In this document: positions 39,648-49,092 of the stretch, piece after piece | Position numbering within the stretch: position 1 is the stretch's first letter | How the letters are laid out: each line of letters starts with the position of its first letter | Assembly (NCBI RefSeq): GCF_026340305.1 | Contig: NZ_JAPEPI010000001.1 | Coordinates: 372,001 to 436,000, forward strand | Length of the DNA stretch: 64,000 nt | From: Streptomyces sp. NBC_01381 | GTDB taxonomy: Bacteria; Actinomycetota; Actinomycetes; Streptomycetales; Streptomycetaceae | Reading direction: 5' to 3' | Made by a program: the position numbers and the translations under genes | Notes under the pieces: model-generated | Told to the model about the DNA's origin: nothing | The model's input: the letters and a program-made list of their open reading frames with translations, nothing else | Database searches by the model: none

Positions 39648-42600
39648 TCAGCGCCCGTTCCGCCCGCGGTCGTCCTCGTCGTCCCGCGAACCGAGCAACT
39701 CATCCGCCAAGGACGGCAGATCGTCCAGCGGAGTCTCCTCCGCCCAGTCGGAGCGCGGCCGCTGCCGGGGCGCACCCTGCTCATCGACCTGGGGCAGCTC
39801 GCGGGTCCGGTCGTTCCCGCCGGCAGGCGAGGGGCGCTCGTCCCGGAAGTACCCCGGCGGCACCTTGTCCTCCCGGACGGGCGGCAGCACGGCCGTCTCG
39901 TCCACGGCCCCGGCGGGGGCCGACGGCTGCGGCATCACCTCGGTGTCCTCAGCCCCGGAGGTCTGCGGGGTCACGACAGGCGTGGGCACGGTCGTCTCGT
40001 TGTCCGGCGCCGGAGCAGGGGCGGGGGCAGGGGCAGGGGCGGGAGCCGCAGCAGCGGAAGCCGCCGCCCGCGCAGAAGCCGCCTCGGCCTGAGCCGCGGC
40101 CAGCCGCCGCGCCTCCTCGGCCCGCAGCAACGCCTCCTCGGCCTTGCGCTGCTTCTCGATCCGCCGCGCCTCCGCCTCGGCCCGAAGCCGCGCCTCTTCC
40201 TCCGCCTCCCGGCGGCGCCGCGCCTCCTCGGCCGCGCGCACCTTCTCCTCGGCGAGCAGCCGCGCCTGCTCCTCCTCGGCCCGGCGCTTCGCCTCCTCGG
40301 CGCGCTGCCTGGCCTCTTCCGCCTGCCGTTCGGCCTCCAGGCGCTGCGCCTCCTCCAGCTCGCGGCGCGCGCGCTCCTCCTCCTCGGCACGGAGCTTGGC
40401 GATCTGCTCCTGGCGCTCGCGCTCGATCCGCTCCTCCTCGGCCTTCCGCGCGGCCTCTTCCTCGGCCTTGCGGCGCGCCTCTTCCTCGGCGGCCTTGCGG
40501 GCCTCTTCCTGCGCCTTCACCTCGGCCTCGGAGAGCGGAAGGACGAGGTCGAGCCGGTGCCGGATCACGGTGGTGACGGCCTCCGGCTCCTGCGCCGCGT
40601 CGACCACCAGATAGCGCCCCGGGTCGGCGGCGGCGAGCGTCAGGAAACCGGACCGCACGCGCGCGTGGAACTCGGCGGGCTCCGACTCAAGTCGGTCGGG
40701 TGCCTCCGTGAACCGCTCGCGAGCGGCCTCGGGGGACACGTCGAGCAGGCACGTCAGATGCGGTACGAGTCCGCCCGTGGCCCACCGGTTGATCCGGGCG
40801 ACCTCGGTCGGCGACAGATCGCGGCCCGCGCCCTGGTAGGCGACGGACGAGTCGATGTACCGGTCGGAGATGACCACGGCGCCACGCTCAAGGGCGGGCC
40901 GTACGACGGTGTCGACGTGCTCGGCGCGGTCGGCCGCGTACAGCAGCGCCTCGGCCCGGTGCGAAAGACCGGCCGAAGACACATCGAGCAGGATCGACCG
41001 CAGCCGCTTCCCCACCGGGGTGGCCCCCGGCTCGCGCGTCACCACGACCTCGTGGCCCTTGGCCCGGATCCACTCGGCGAGCGCCTCGGCCTGCGTCGAC
41101 TTGCCCGCGCCGTCGCCGCCCTCCAGGGCGATGAAGAAGCCCGTGCCTGCGGGCGCCTGCAGCGGGTCGTCGCCGCCGCGCAGCGCGTCGCGCAGGTCGT
41201 GCCGCAGCGGTACGCCCTGCCGGTCGTCGACCTTGGCGAGCACCAGCGCGGCCACCGGCAGGAGCAGCGCGCCCACCAGCATCAGCGTGAAGGCGGCGCC
41301 ACCGTGGTCGAAGACGAACTTGCCGTTGACGAAGCGGTGCGGGCCGATCGCGGCGGCGACCACGGGGGCCACCAGGGCGCCGAGCGCCACGAAGAGACGT
41401 ACGACCGCCTGGAGATGCTCGGCCGTGCGGGCCCGCCGGTAGTCCTCGACCTCCTGGTCGAGCAGCGCGTGCCCGGTGTTGGCTGCGACGCCCGCGGCCA
41501 CACCGGTGAGCGCGAGGAGCAGCAGCACGGTCGTCACGTCGGGCACCAGGCCCGCGGCGAGCAGTGCGACTCCGGTGACGGCGATGGCGAGCGCGAGCAG
41601 CCGGCGGCGCGACAGCGAGGGCAGCACGGACGGTGCCGTACGGATGCCGACGGCGGTGCCGCCGGTCAGCGCGAGGACGATCAGGCCGTACGTGACGGGC
41701 CCGCCGTCCAGGTCCTTGGCGTGCAGCACGGCGACGGCCACGGCGGCCGCGATGGCCCCGGCGATCGCGGCGCAGGCGGCGACGAGCAGCGGGATCGCGC
41801 CGGTGCGGCCCTTGTCGGTGCCGGCGCCGGTGCGCGGCCTGCGGAGCCCTTCGAGGGGGCTACGCGCGCGTGGCGTCTGCGTGGCGGGAAGTTCGAGGAA
41901 GTAGACGATCGACAGCGAGGCCGCGAAGAGCCCGGCGGCGACGAACGAGGCGAGCCCCGCCTGGTGCACCTCGAACCACTCGAGACCGGTACCCAGCAGG
42001 TTGCCGACCAGCGTGACGGCGACGAGCGCGGCGGCCGCGATGGGCAGCGCCACGAATCCCGTACGCAGCGAAAGGCGCCGCAGCGCGTCCATGTGGTCCG
42101 GCAGCGGCCGTACCGTCGCGCCCTCCAGCGGCGGCGCGGGCAGCAGCGCGGGCGCCGCGCTCTCCCGGCACACCGTCCAGAAGCGCTCGGCGACGCCGAT
42201 CACGAAGGCGGTGACAAGGAGCACCGCGAGCGCGTTCTCCGAAGTCCAGTCGATCCACAGCGGCGCGACGATCAGCAGCGCGGCCCGCAGACCGTCCGCC
42301 ACGACCATCGTCCAGCGCCGGTCCAGCGGCCCGTCGGGCGAGGTGAGCGAGCTGAGCGGTCCGAGAAGCACCGCTCCGAAGAGCAGCGTCGCGAGAACGC
42401 GTGCTCCGAAGACAGCGGTTACGGCGAACGCGACCCCTCGGTACCCGCCCCCGAAGGCCGCCTCGGAGATCGCCGCCTGCAGGGCGAGGACCACCAGGAC
42501 GAGGAGCGCGAGTGCGTCGCCGACACCGCCGACGAGCTGTGCGCTCCACAGCCGCTTCAGCTGCGGTGTGCGCAGCAAGGCGCGGACGGCACGCTCTCGG

Positions 42601-42665
42601 GAATCTGCGACCAGGGCGTCGTCGGGGGCCGGGTTCCCGGCCGTTGGCTGCTCGGCACGCGTCAT
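39648..42665 (-). CDS. tmk: Thymidylate kinase fused to an MFS-like membrane domain and coiled coil
   Basis: 1005 residues in four parts. Residues ~30-490 form about 12 membrane helices like a major-facilitator protein (LKRLWSAQLVGGVGDALALLVLVVL). The dTMP kinase (~505-715) has P-loop ALEGGDGAGKSTQAEALAEW, VTREPGATPVGKRLRSILLD, the DR[YF] motif SDRYIDSSVAYQGAGRDL and VPHLTCLLDVSPEAARER. Residues ~715-860 are a Glu/Arg/Lys-rich coiled coil; the rest is Pro/Ala-rich and disordered. It makes dTDP from dTMP. Streptomyces share this fused form. TAGGCT lies 6 nt before ATG 42665, so it is probably leaderless. Confidence 0.93.
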   Translation of the reverse strand: MTRAEQPTAGNPAPDDALVADSRERAVRALLRTPQLKRLWSAQLVGGVGDALALLVLVVLALQAAISEAAFGGGYRGVAFAVTAVFGARVLATLLFGAVLLGPLSSLTSPDGPLDRRWTMVVADGLRAALLIVAPLWIDWTSENALAVLLVTAFVIGVAERFWTVCRESAAPALLPAPPLEGATVRPLPDHMDALRRLSLRTGFVALPIAAAALVAVTLVGNLLGTGLEWFEVHQAGLASFVAAGLFAASLSIVYFLELPATQTPRARSPLEGLRRPRTGAGTDKGRTGAIPLLVAACAAIAGAIAAAVAVAVLHAKDLDGGPVTYGLIVLALTGGTAVGIRTAPSVLPSLSRRRLLALAIAVTGVALLAAGLVPDVTTVLLLLALTGVAAGVAANTGHALLDQEVEDYRRARTAEHLQAVVRLFVALGALVAPVVAAAIGPHRFVNGKFVFDHGGAAFTLMLVGALLLPVAALVLAKVDDRQGVPLRHDLRDALRGGDDPLQAPAGTGFFIALEGGDGAGKSTQAEALAEWIRAKGHEVVVTREPGATPVGKRLRSILLDVSSAGLSHRAEALLYAADRAEHVDTVVRPALERGAVVISDRYIDSSVAYQGAGRDLSPTEVARINRWATGGLVPHLTCLLDVSPEAARERFTEAPDRLESEPAEFHARVRSGFLTLAAADPGRYLVVDAAQEPEAVTTVIRHRLDLVLPLSEAEVKAQEEARKAAEEEARRKAEEEAARKAEEERIERERQEQIAKLRAEEEERARRELEEAQRLEAERQAEEARQRAEEAKRRAEEEQARLLAEEKVRAAEEARRRREAEEEARLRAEAEARRIEKQRKAEEALLRAEEARRLAAAQAEAASARAAASAAAAPAPAPAPAPAPAPDNETTVPTPVVTPQTSGAEDTEVMPQPSAPAGAVDETAVLPPVREDKVPPGYFRDERPSPAGGNDRTRELPQVDEQGAPRQRPRSDWAEETPLDDLPSLADELLGSRDDEDDRGRNGR

Positions 42666-42729
42666 CCGTCCAGCCTATCTGGACGCACCGCCTCCCCGAG
42701 GCGCCACCCGAACATGCGACCGCTTCTCA

Positions 42730-42850
42730 CCGCCTCCGTTGTGGGCAGGCGTTCCGCACGGCGAGTGGGGTCTCCCCTGCTCGAGCGAAGCCGAGAGCTT
42801 GGGGAAGGGTGGGCACAACGCTCCACTGCCGGGCACCGATAAACCAGGCG
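42730..42850 (+). repeat. Dispersed repeat family 2, copy 2
   Basis: Between topA and tmk, same orientation as copy 1. Shares TGGGCAGGCGTTCCGCA, TCCCCTGCTCGAGCGAAGCC and GAGAGCTTGGGGAAGGGTGG. Outer arms are CGTTGTG (42737-42743) and CACAACG (42814-42820): the C-G pair of copy 1 is a T-A pair here, so pairing is preserved. Confidence 0.88.
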
Positions 42851-42866
42851 CCCGGCAACGGAAACG

Positions 42867-45701
42867 TCAGTCCTCCGAAGCAGCAGCCTTAGTAGAAGCC
42901 GCAGCCTTCTTGGCAGTAGCGGTGGTCTTCTTGGCAGCAGTCTTCTTAGCCGCAGTCTTAGAAGTCGCCGTCTTCTTGGCCGCGGTCTTCTTAGCGGCAG
43001 CCTTCTTCGCAGGAGCCTTCTTCGCCGCCTTCTTGGCGGTCTTCTTCGCCGGCCCCTTCGCCCGCTTCTCCGCGAGCAGCTCATAGCCCCGCTCAGGAGT
43101 GATGTCCTCGACGGAGTCCGCGGCCCGCAGGGTCGCGTTCGTCTCGCCATCAGTGACGTACGCCCCGAAGCGCCCGTCCTTGACGACGACCGGCTTCCCG
43201 CTGACCGGGTCCTCGCCGAGCTCCTTCAGCGGCGGCTTGGCCGCGGCCCGCCCCCGCTGCTTGGGCTGCGCGTAGATCGCGAGCGCCTCTTCCAACGTGA
43301 TGTTGAAGAGCTGCTCCTCGGTCTCGATGGACCGCGAGTCCGTGCCCTTCTTCAGGTACGGCCCGTAGCGCCCGTTCTGCGCGGTGATCTCGACGCCCTC
43401 GGCGTCGGCACCCACCACACGCGGCAGGGACATCAGCTTCAGCGCGTCCTCAAGCGTCACCGTGTCGAGCGACATGGACTTGAAGAGCGAGGCCGTCCGC
43501 GGCTTCACCGCGTTCTTGCCGGTCTTCGGAGTGCCCTCGGGGAGCACCTCGGTGACGTACGGGCCGTAACGGCCGTCCTTGGCGACGATCTCGTGACCCG
43601 ACGTGGGGTCGGTGCCCAGCGCGAAGTCACCGCTCGGCTTGGCGAGCAGCTCCTCGGCGTAGTCGACGGTCAGCTCGTCCGGCGGCAGGTCGTCGGGCAC
43701 GTCGGCACGCTGGTGGCCCTCCGCGTCCTTCTCGCCCCGCTCGATGTACGGGCCGTAGCGGCCGACCCGCAGCACGATGCCCTCGCCGACGGGGAAGGAG
43801 GAGATCTCCCGGGCGTCGATCGCGCCCAGGTCGGTCACCAGCTCCTTGAGCCCGCCGAGGTGGTCGCCGTCGCCGTTGCCGGCGCTTGAGGCGGCCCCCG
43901 CGTCGTCGCCCTCGCCGAAGTAGAACCGCTTCAGCCACGGCACGGCCTGCGCCTCGCCCCGCGCGATGCGGTCGAGGTCGTCCTCCATGCGCGCCGTGAA
44001 GTCGTAGTCGACGAGCCGCCCGAAGTGCTTCTCGAGCAGATTGACGACCGCGAAGCTCAGGAAGGAGGGCACGAGGGCCGTCCCCTTCTTGAAGACGTAC
44101 CCGCGGTCGAGGATGGTCCCGATGATCGACGCGTACGTCGACGGGCGACCGATCTCGCGCTCTTCCAGCTCCTTGACCAGCGACGCCTCGGTGTAGCGGG
44201 CCGGGGGCTTCGTCGCGTGGCCGTCGACCGAGATCTCCTCGGCGGAGAGCGCGTCGCCCTCGCTGACCTGCGGAAGCCTGCGCTCGCGGTCGTCCAGCTC
44301 GGCGTTCGGGTCGTCCGCGCCCTCGACGTACGCCTTGAGGAAGCCGTGGAAGGTGATGGTCTTGCCGGACGCGCTGAACTCGGCGTCGCGGCCGTCGGCT
44401 GCCGTGCCGCCGATCTTCACCGTGACGGAGTTTCCGGTCGCGTCCTTCATCTGGGAGGCGACGGTCCGCTTCCAGATCAGCTCGTAGAGCCGGAACTGGT
44501 CGCCGGTCAGGCCGGTCTCGGCGGGCGTGCGGAAACGATCACCCGAGGGACGGATCGCCTCGTGCGCCTCCTGCGCGTTCTTGACCTTCCCGGCGTACGT
44601 GCGGGGCTTGTCCGGCAGGTAGTCGGCGCCGTACAGCTGCGTGACCTGCGCGCGAGCGGCGCCGATCGCCGTGTCGGACAGCGTCGTGGAGTCCGTACGC
44701 ATGTAGGTGATGAAGCCGTTCTCGTACAGCTTCTGGGCCACCTGCATGGTCGCCTTCGCACCGAAGCCGAGCTTGCGCGAGGCCTCCTGCTGCATCGTCG
44801 TCGTACGGAACGGCGCGTACGGAGAGCGGCGATAGGGCTTGGACTCGACGGAGCGGACCGAGAACCGGGTGTTCTCCAGGGCCGCGGCGAGCGCACGGGC
44901 GTTCGTCTCGTCGAGGTGCAGGGTGTCGGACTTGAGCTGCCCGACCGAGTTGAAGTCGCGGCCCTGCGCGATGCGCTTGCCGTCGACCGTGGTGAGGCGG
45001 GCGACCAGCTGCGAGGGGTCGGACGCGTCACCGGTGCGGCCGGTGCCGAAGGTGCCCGTCAGGTCCCAGTACTCGGCGGAGCGGAAGGCGATGCGCTCGC
45101 GCTCCCGCTCGACGACGAGGCGGGTCGCCACGGACTGGACGCGGCCGGCCGACAGGCGCGGCATGACCTTCTTCCACAAGACCGGCGAGACCTCGTAGCC
45201 GTAGAGACGGTCGAGGATGCGGCGGGTCTCCTGGGCGTCGACCATGCGCTTGTTGAGGTCGCGGGGGGAGGCGACGGCCTCCTGGATCGCGGCCTTGGTG
45301 ATCTCGTGGAACACCATGCGCTTGACCGGGACCTTGGGCTTCAGGACCTCGAGGAGGTGCCACGCGATGGCTTCGCCCTCGCGGTCCTCATCGGTGGCGA
45401 GGAAGAGTTCGTCGGAGTCCTTCAGCAGGTCCTTGAGCTTCTTGACCTGCGCCTTCTTGTCGGCGTTGACGACATAGATGGGCTCGAAGTCGTTCTCGAC
45501 GTCCACGCCGAGCCGGCGCACCTCGCCGGTGTACTTCTCGGGGACCTCCGCGGCGCCGCTGGGGAGGTCGCGGATGTGCCCGACGCTTGCCTCGACTACG
45601 TAGCCGGGGCCGAGGTAACCCTTGATCGTCTTCGCCTTGGCAGGCGACTCGACGATGACGAGTCGGCGGCCGCCCTTTGCGGTCTCGCTGGTCGGGGACA
45701 A
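42867..45701 (-). CDS. topA: DNA topoisomerase I
   Basis: A 944-residue type IA topoisomerase that relaxes negative supercoils. TOPRIM domain RLVIVESPAKAKTIKGYLGP and LATDEDREGEAIAWHL (acidic metal-binding residues), cleavage core ETRRILDRLYGYEVSPVLWKK, MPRLSAGRVQSVATRL and active-site Tyr in GFITYMRTDSTTLSD (about 333). Instead of zinc fingers, the C-terminal region has repeated RYGPY(I/V/L) units and ends in a Lys/Ala/Thr-rich tail (about 885-944), as in Streptomyces TopA. It begins MSPTSETAKGGRRLV at TTG 45701, matching the remembered S. coelicolor start. Likely operon with tmk across a family 2 repeat. Confidence 0.96.
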   Translation of the reverse strand: MSPTSETAKGGRRLVIVESPAKAKTIKGYLGPGYVVEASVGHIRDLPSGAAEVPEKYTGEVRRLGVDVENDFEPIYVVNADKKAQVKKLKDLLKDSDELFLATDEDREGEAIAWHLLEVLKPKVPVKRMVFHEITKAAIQEAVASPRDLNKRMVDAQETRRILDRLYGYEVSPVLWKKVMPRLSAGRVQSVATRLVVERERERIAFRSAEYWDLTGTFGTGRTGDASDPSQLVARLTTVDGKRIAQGRDFNSVGQLKSDTLHLDETNARALAAALENTRFSVRSVESKPYRRSPYAPFRTTTMQQEASRKLGFGAKATMQVAQKLYENGFITYMRTDSTTLSDTAIGAARAQVTQLYGADYLPDKPRTYAGKVKNAQEAHEAIRPSGDRFRTPAETGLTGDQFRLYELIWKRTVASQMKDATGNSVTVKIGGTAADGRDAEFSASGKTITFHGFLKAYVEGADDPNAELDDRERRLPQVSEGDALSAEEISVDGHATKPPARYTEASLVKELEEREIGRPSTYASIIGTILDRGYVFKKGTALVPSFLSFAVVNLLEKHFGRLVDYDFTARMEDDLDRIARGEAQAVPWLKRFYFGEGDDAGAASSAGNGDGDHLGGLKELVTDLGAIDAREISSFPVGEGIVLRVGRYGPYIERGEKDAEGHQRADVPDDLPPDELTVDYAEELLAKPSGDFALGTDPTSGHEIVAKDGRYGPYVTEVLPEGTPKTGKNAVKPRTASLFKSMSLDTVTLEDALKLMSLPRVVGADAEGVEITAQNGRYGPYLKKGTDSRSIETEEQLFNITLEEALAIYAQPKQRGRAAAKPPLKELGEDPVSGKPVVVKDGRFGAYVTDGETNATLRAADSVEDITPERGYELLAEKRAKGPAKKTAKKAAKKAPAKKAAAKKTAAKKTATSKTAAKKTAAKKTTATAKKAAASTKAAASED

Positions 45702-45974
45702 CTTCGCTCTTCTCTCCGGTCGGTACTCGGTGGCCGTACTGGCTGGCCTCGCTCGCTGCGCTTGAGTTGCGCCGTCGCTGCGGAGTGTGACGGTACATCC
45801 CGCCCCCGTGTCAAACGGGAAAAGCCCGCAACGGCCACTCGAACGGTAACCCGACTACCGCCCTTCCTGCCGCCCGGAGTGGCGACCTGCTCTTTGACCA
45901 CCGGCGGCGGGCCTACGGCCCGGCCCCGCCGCGCATCCGCCGACATCGTCCGCGCGGCCACCGCCACCTACCGT

Positions 45975-46022
45975 CACAGCGGGGTGAGGCATCACACTCA
46001 CAGCCGGGTGAAGCACCACACT
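45975..46022 (+). repeat. 24-bp tandem duplication at a gene 3' end
   Basis: CACAGCGGGGTGAGGCATCA begins unit 1 (45975-45998); unit 2 (45999-46022) differs at three positions. The boundary falls inside the stop codon of the small membrane protein gene. Confidence 0.75.
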
Positions 46023-46195
46023 CCGAGCACCAGTGCACCCGCTCCGGCGAGCGCGGCGAGCGTCGCCGATGCGACAGGGTTCACACCGTGGGCGACGGGT
46101 GCGCGGTGTGCCACGCGTGCCCCGGTCCAGAGCAGCAGCCCGGCTCCGAACAGCGCGAACACCGTGCCCGCGAAGATCGCTGGCCCACTCTCCAT
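45998..46195 (-). CDS. Small membrane protein (two helices)
   Basis: A 65-residue protein: helix 1 GPAIFAGTVFALFGAGLLLW, a short basic loop, helix 2 VASATLAALAGAGALVLGVW, ending CFTRL. A strong GGGGAGGAA site lies 6 nt before ATG 46195, which decides the start against longer frames. Function unknown. The 45702-45997 gap before topA shows no gene. Confidence 0.75.
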   Translation of the reverse strand: MESGPAIFAGTVFALFGAGLLLWTGARVAHRAPVAHGVNPVASATLAALAGAGALVLGVWCFTRL

Positions 46196-46588
46196 GGCAT
46201 TTCCTCCCCGTACCGACTTCCCGGCTTGGGAACTTGGCACGCCCGGGAAGCCGGGGCGCGAACCCCGGGTTAACGGCGGGCGCCCGGCGCGCGTCACCGC
46301 CGGCGCACACCGCTCCGTACACGCCTTCGGGACCCGCCGGCAGACCGACGGCGCCCAACTCGACCGGAACTCGTCGCCACGGAGCCTGTTCGCGCCGTAC
46401 GCACCTTCTTGTGGACCACTGTGCGACGCCGCGCCCCACGGCACCGGTACCGACCCGATGCGGTCCCTGTTTTCCGGTGCTCTTCGGCACGCAAACCGAC
46501 CCGATGGCCCAGTGCGGGCGCGGTCGCGTACGGGACCTGCCGTACCGCCATCGCCCGCAGGCGGCTACCCGCCTGGACGCATGGCGTG
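46196..46588. other. Intergenic region without a credible gene
   Basis: About 390 bp between the small membrane gene and the methyltransferase stop. Frames on both strands are Arg-rich and lack binding sites. A GC-rich palindromic patch (46249-46296) could be a terminator. Confidence 0.5.
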
Positions 46589-48115
46589 CTAGACCCCGGC
46601 CGGCTCCAGGAAGCCCTGCTCCACGAGCAGCCGGATCTGCGCGGGCGTGCGGTCCCGCAGCAATACGGGGTCCTCCCCGACCAGTTGGGCGATCGCGTCG
46701 AGAATCCGCCCGGCGCTCAGCGACCCGTCGCACACCCCGGCGAAGCCCGCCCCCACCGTGTCCACCTTGGTGGCGCGCCGCATCCCGCGGTGCTGGCGCA
46801 GGACGACATGCTCCGGGTCCTCGGCACCCGGCAGCCCGACCTGTTCCTGCACGACCTCGTCGGCGAGCTTGAAGTGCCCGGCGAGCAGCGCGGCGTCGTC
46901 GTGCGCCCGCAGGAAGTCCTGGCGCGCGAAGTGCGCCCGCACCGTCTCGCCGAGCGGCTGCTCTACGGGGTGCGGCCACTCCTCCACCGTCACCGACGGC
47001 TCGGCGGCCCGTGATCCGGCACCGGTCTTGCGCAGGGTGATCCAGCCGAACCCGACGGCGCGCGTCTTACGGGCGTCGAACTCGTCGAGCCACGCGTCGT
47101 ACCGCGCCGCGTACTCCTCCGGATCCGTCCGGTGATCCCCCGCGTCCCGCAGCCACAGCTCGGCGTACTGCGTGATGTCCTGCACCTCGCGCTGCACGAT
47201 CCACGCGTCGCACCCACGCGGCACCCAGGAGCGGAGCCGCTCGGTCCACTCTTCGCCGTCCACGTGCTGCCAGTTGGCCAGGAAGTGCGCGTACCCCCCT
47301 TCGTTCAGTCTTGCCCCCGCCTGCTGAACGAGCGACCGGCACAGATCGTCCCCGCTCATCCCGCCGTCGCGGTAGGTGAGCCGCGCCCCGGGCGAGATCA
47401 CGAAGGGCGGATTGGACACGATGAGGTCGTACGTTTCCTCGCCCACCGGCTCGAAGAGCGAGCCCTCGAGCACGGTGGCGACGGGGGCCCCGGACAGCGC
47501 GAGGGTGAGCCGGGTGATGTGCAGTGCCCGGGGGTTGAGGTCCGTCGCGGTGACCCGCGTCGCGTGCTGCGCGGCGTGCAGCGCCTGGATCCCGGAGCCG
47601 GTGCCGAGGTCGAGCGCGCTCTCCACCGGCGTACGCACGGTGAGCCCCGCGAGCGTCGTGGACGCCCCGCCGACCCCGAGCACGACGCCCTCGTCATGGC
47701 TGCCGATGCCACCGGCACCGCCGACCGCGCACCCGAGGTCCGAGACGATGAACCAGTCCTCGCCGTCAGGACCGCCGTACGGCCGCACGTCCACGGTCGC
47801 CGCGAGTCCGCCGTCCGCCTCGGCCAGCCAACCGCTCTCCAGGAGAGCGTCGACCGGCAGAACCGCCGCCACGCGCGCGTGCGGCACGGTCCGCTGCAAC
47901 AGGAAGAGCCGTACGAGCGTCTCCAGCGCCCCGTCACCACGCGTGGCCCGCAGCGCGGGCACGGTCTCGCTGCGCGCGAGCGCGGCATAGGCGGGCGCCC
48001 CAAGGAGTTCGAGCAGCCCATCAGCGGTGAAGTCGACCGCCAGCAGGGCTTCCCGCAACTGAGCGGCAACATCGAGACGATCGGACGAGGGCAGGGGGGC
48101 GCTAGCAATACTCAC
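46589..48115 (-). CDS. Class I SAM-dependent methyltransferase with N-terminal accessory domain
   Basis: About 508 residues. The N-terminal ~150 residues are a helical accessory domain (LLELLGAPAYAALARSETVPALRATRGDGALETLVRLFLL). Methyltransferase motifs follow: SALDLGTGSGIQALHAAQHA (SAM site), VTATDLNPRALHITRL, and YDLIVSNPPFVISPG, the NPPF signature of N-methyltransferases acting on Gln, Asn or exocyclic base amines. The C-terminal ~170 residues form a winged-helix-like extension. Relatives include RlmG/PrmC-type enzymes; target unknown. Start GTG 48115, with CACAAT 6 nt upstream (possible leaderless). Confidence 0.85.
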   Translation of the reverse strand: MSIASAPLPSSDRLDVAAQLREALLAVDFTADGLLELLGAPAYAALARSETVPALRATRGDGALETLVRLFLLQRTVPHARVAAVLPVDALLESGWLAEADGGLAATVDVRPYGGPDGEDWFIVSDLGCAVGGAGGIGSHDEGVVLGVGGASTTLAGLTVRTPVESALDLGTGSGIQALHAAQHATRVTATDLNPRALHITRLTLALSGAPVATVLEGSLFEPVGEETYDLIVSNPPFVISPGARLTYRDGGMSGDDLCRSLVQQAGARLNEGGYAHFLANWQHVDGEEWTERLRSWVPRGCDAWIVQREVQDITQYAELWLRDAGDHRTDPEEYAARYDAWLDEFDARKTRAVGFGWITLRKTGAGSRAAEPSVTVEEWPHPVEQPLGETVRAHFARQDFLRAHDDAALLAGHFKLADEVVQEQVGLPGAEDPEHVVLRQHRGMRRATKVDTVGAGFAGVCDGSLSAGRILDAIAQLVGEDPVLLRDRTPAQIRLLVEQGFLEPAGV

Positions 48116-48186
48116 CCCCTCATTGTGACCCGCATCCACCCATCCCCGCTGTCTGCAGTCGGCGGCCCAGGCTGTGGGCAGTCAGC

Positions 48187-48265
48187 CGCTCCCGTTGTGG
48201 GCAGGCGTTCCGCACGGCGGAACGGGTGGGCACAGCCCACAGCCGCCGGGCACCGACACAACGCA
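48187..48265 (+). repeat. Dispersed repeat family 2, shortened copy 3
   Basis: CCGTTGTGGGCAGGCGTTCC and GGGTGGGCACAGC match the other copies, but the central CTCGAGCGAAGCC part is gone and a small stem CGTTCCG/CGGAACG (48205-48224 region) takes its place. Lies between the methyltransferase and lipoprotein genes. Confidence 0.7.
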
Positions 48266-48323
48266 ACGCTGCCCCGACGCCGGGGGAACCCAGCTCCAGG
48301 GCAGCACAGCAAAAAGGGAGTCC

Positions 48324-48887
48324 CTAGGACGCAGAAGGCGTAGCGGAAGCCGACTTACAGCTGTCCTGCTTGCTCATCGCCTTCCCCACCTCACCCTCCT
48401 GCAACTTCTCCAACGCCTCGTTCCCACTCTTGCTCAGCTTGTCCAACTCACCCGCGACGGACTTCAGCCCATCCGCGAAGTCCGCCTGGTTCTTGGTGTC
48501 GAGCCCGTCGACCTTCTTCTTCAGGTCGCCGTACGACTTGGAGATCGCGTTCAGCTCCTTGACCGCGTCATCGGTCTTCTTCTGACCCCCGTCGACCGGC
48601 GGGGCACCCGCGTCCTTCACTGCGGCGCCCATCGCCTTGTAGGCGTCGGACATGTCCTGGAACGCCTTGGAGTCGGTCTTCTGGACGTCCTCCGGCGAGC
48701 TGTTGTCCGAGGTTTCCTTCTGGATCGCGGCATTGGCGTCAGCGATCTTCTTCGACTGCGGCTGCACCGAGTCGCAGACGTCCTTGGCCCAGGCGTCCAG
48801 CTCCTCGTTCCCGTCGTCGCTGCAGCCCGACAGCGCCAGTACCAGTACCGCACCGCCGGACAGTGCGGCAGCAAGCTTCTTGTTCAC
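48324..48887 (-). CDS. Predicted small secreted lipoprotein
   Basis: About 187 residues. Start GTG 48887 (VNKKLAAALSGGAVLVLALS) with GGAAGGGA upstream; ATG 48905 is an alternative adding six residues. Lipobox ALSGC, then a helical, Lys/Asp-rich domain (DAWAKDVCDSVQPQSKKIAD, ELNAISKSYGDLKKKVDGLD, GEVGKAMSKQDSCKSASA) with two cysteines. No catalytic motif. Adjacent to hppA on the same strand. Function unknown. Confidence 0.83.
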   Translation of the reverse strand: MNKKLAAALSGGAVLVLALSGCSDDGNEELDAWAKDVCDSVQPQSKKIADANAAIQKETSDNSSPEDVQKTDSKAFQDMSDAYKAMGAAVKDAGAPPVDGGQKKTDDAVKELNAISKSYGDLKKKVDGLDTKNQADFADGLKSVAGELDKLSKSGNEALEKLQEGEVGKAMSKQDSCKSASATPSAS

Positions 48888-49030
48888 CGGATTGGTCCCT
48901 TCCATGGCTCTCGGCCCCGGAACTTACACGCCAACTGGGCTACAACCGCATGCCAGAGGTCCGTTACGCCCGCTATTAAAGCCATTTGCACCACACAAAC
49001 AAGGCGAGAGAAGGCTCACCACACACACGA

Positions 49031-49066
49031 CGGGCGGACGCCGCGTCAAAACGCGCCGTCCGCCCG
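49031..49066 (-). terminator. Terminator after hppA
   Basis: 15-bp arms (CGGGCGGACGCCGCG, 49031-49045; 49052-49066) with one mismatch and loop TCAAAA, 27 nt beyond the hppA stop. Confidence 0.75.
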
Positions 49067-49092
49067 CGTGTTGGGCAGAGTCTGATCCGGTG

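Noticed and set aside
46294..46551. Arg-rich 85-codon frame in the gap before the methyltransferase gene
   Set aside because: No binding site, extreme Arg content and no recognisable domain.
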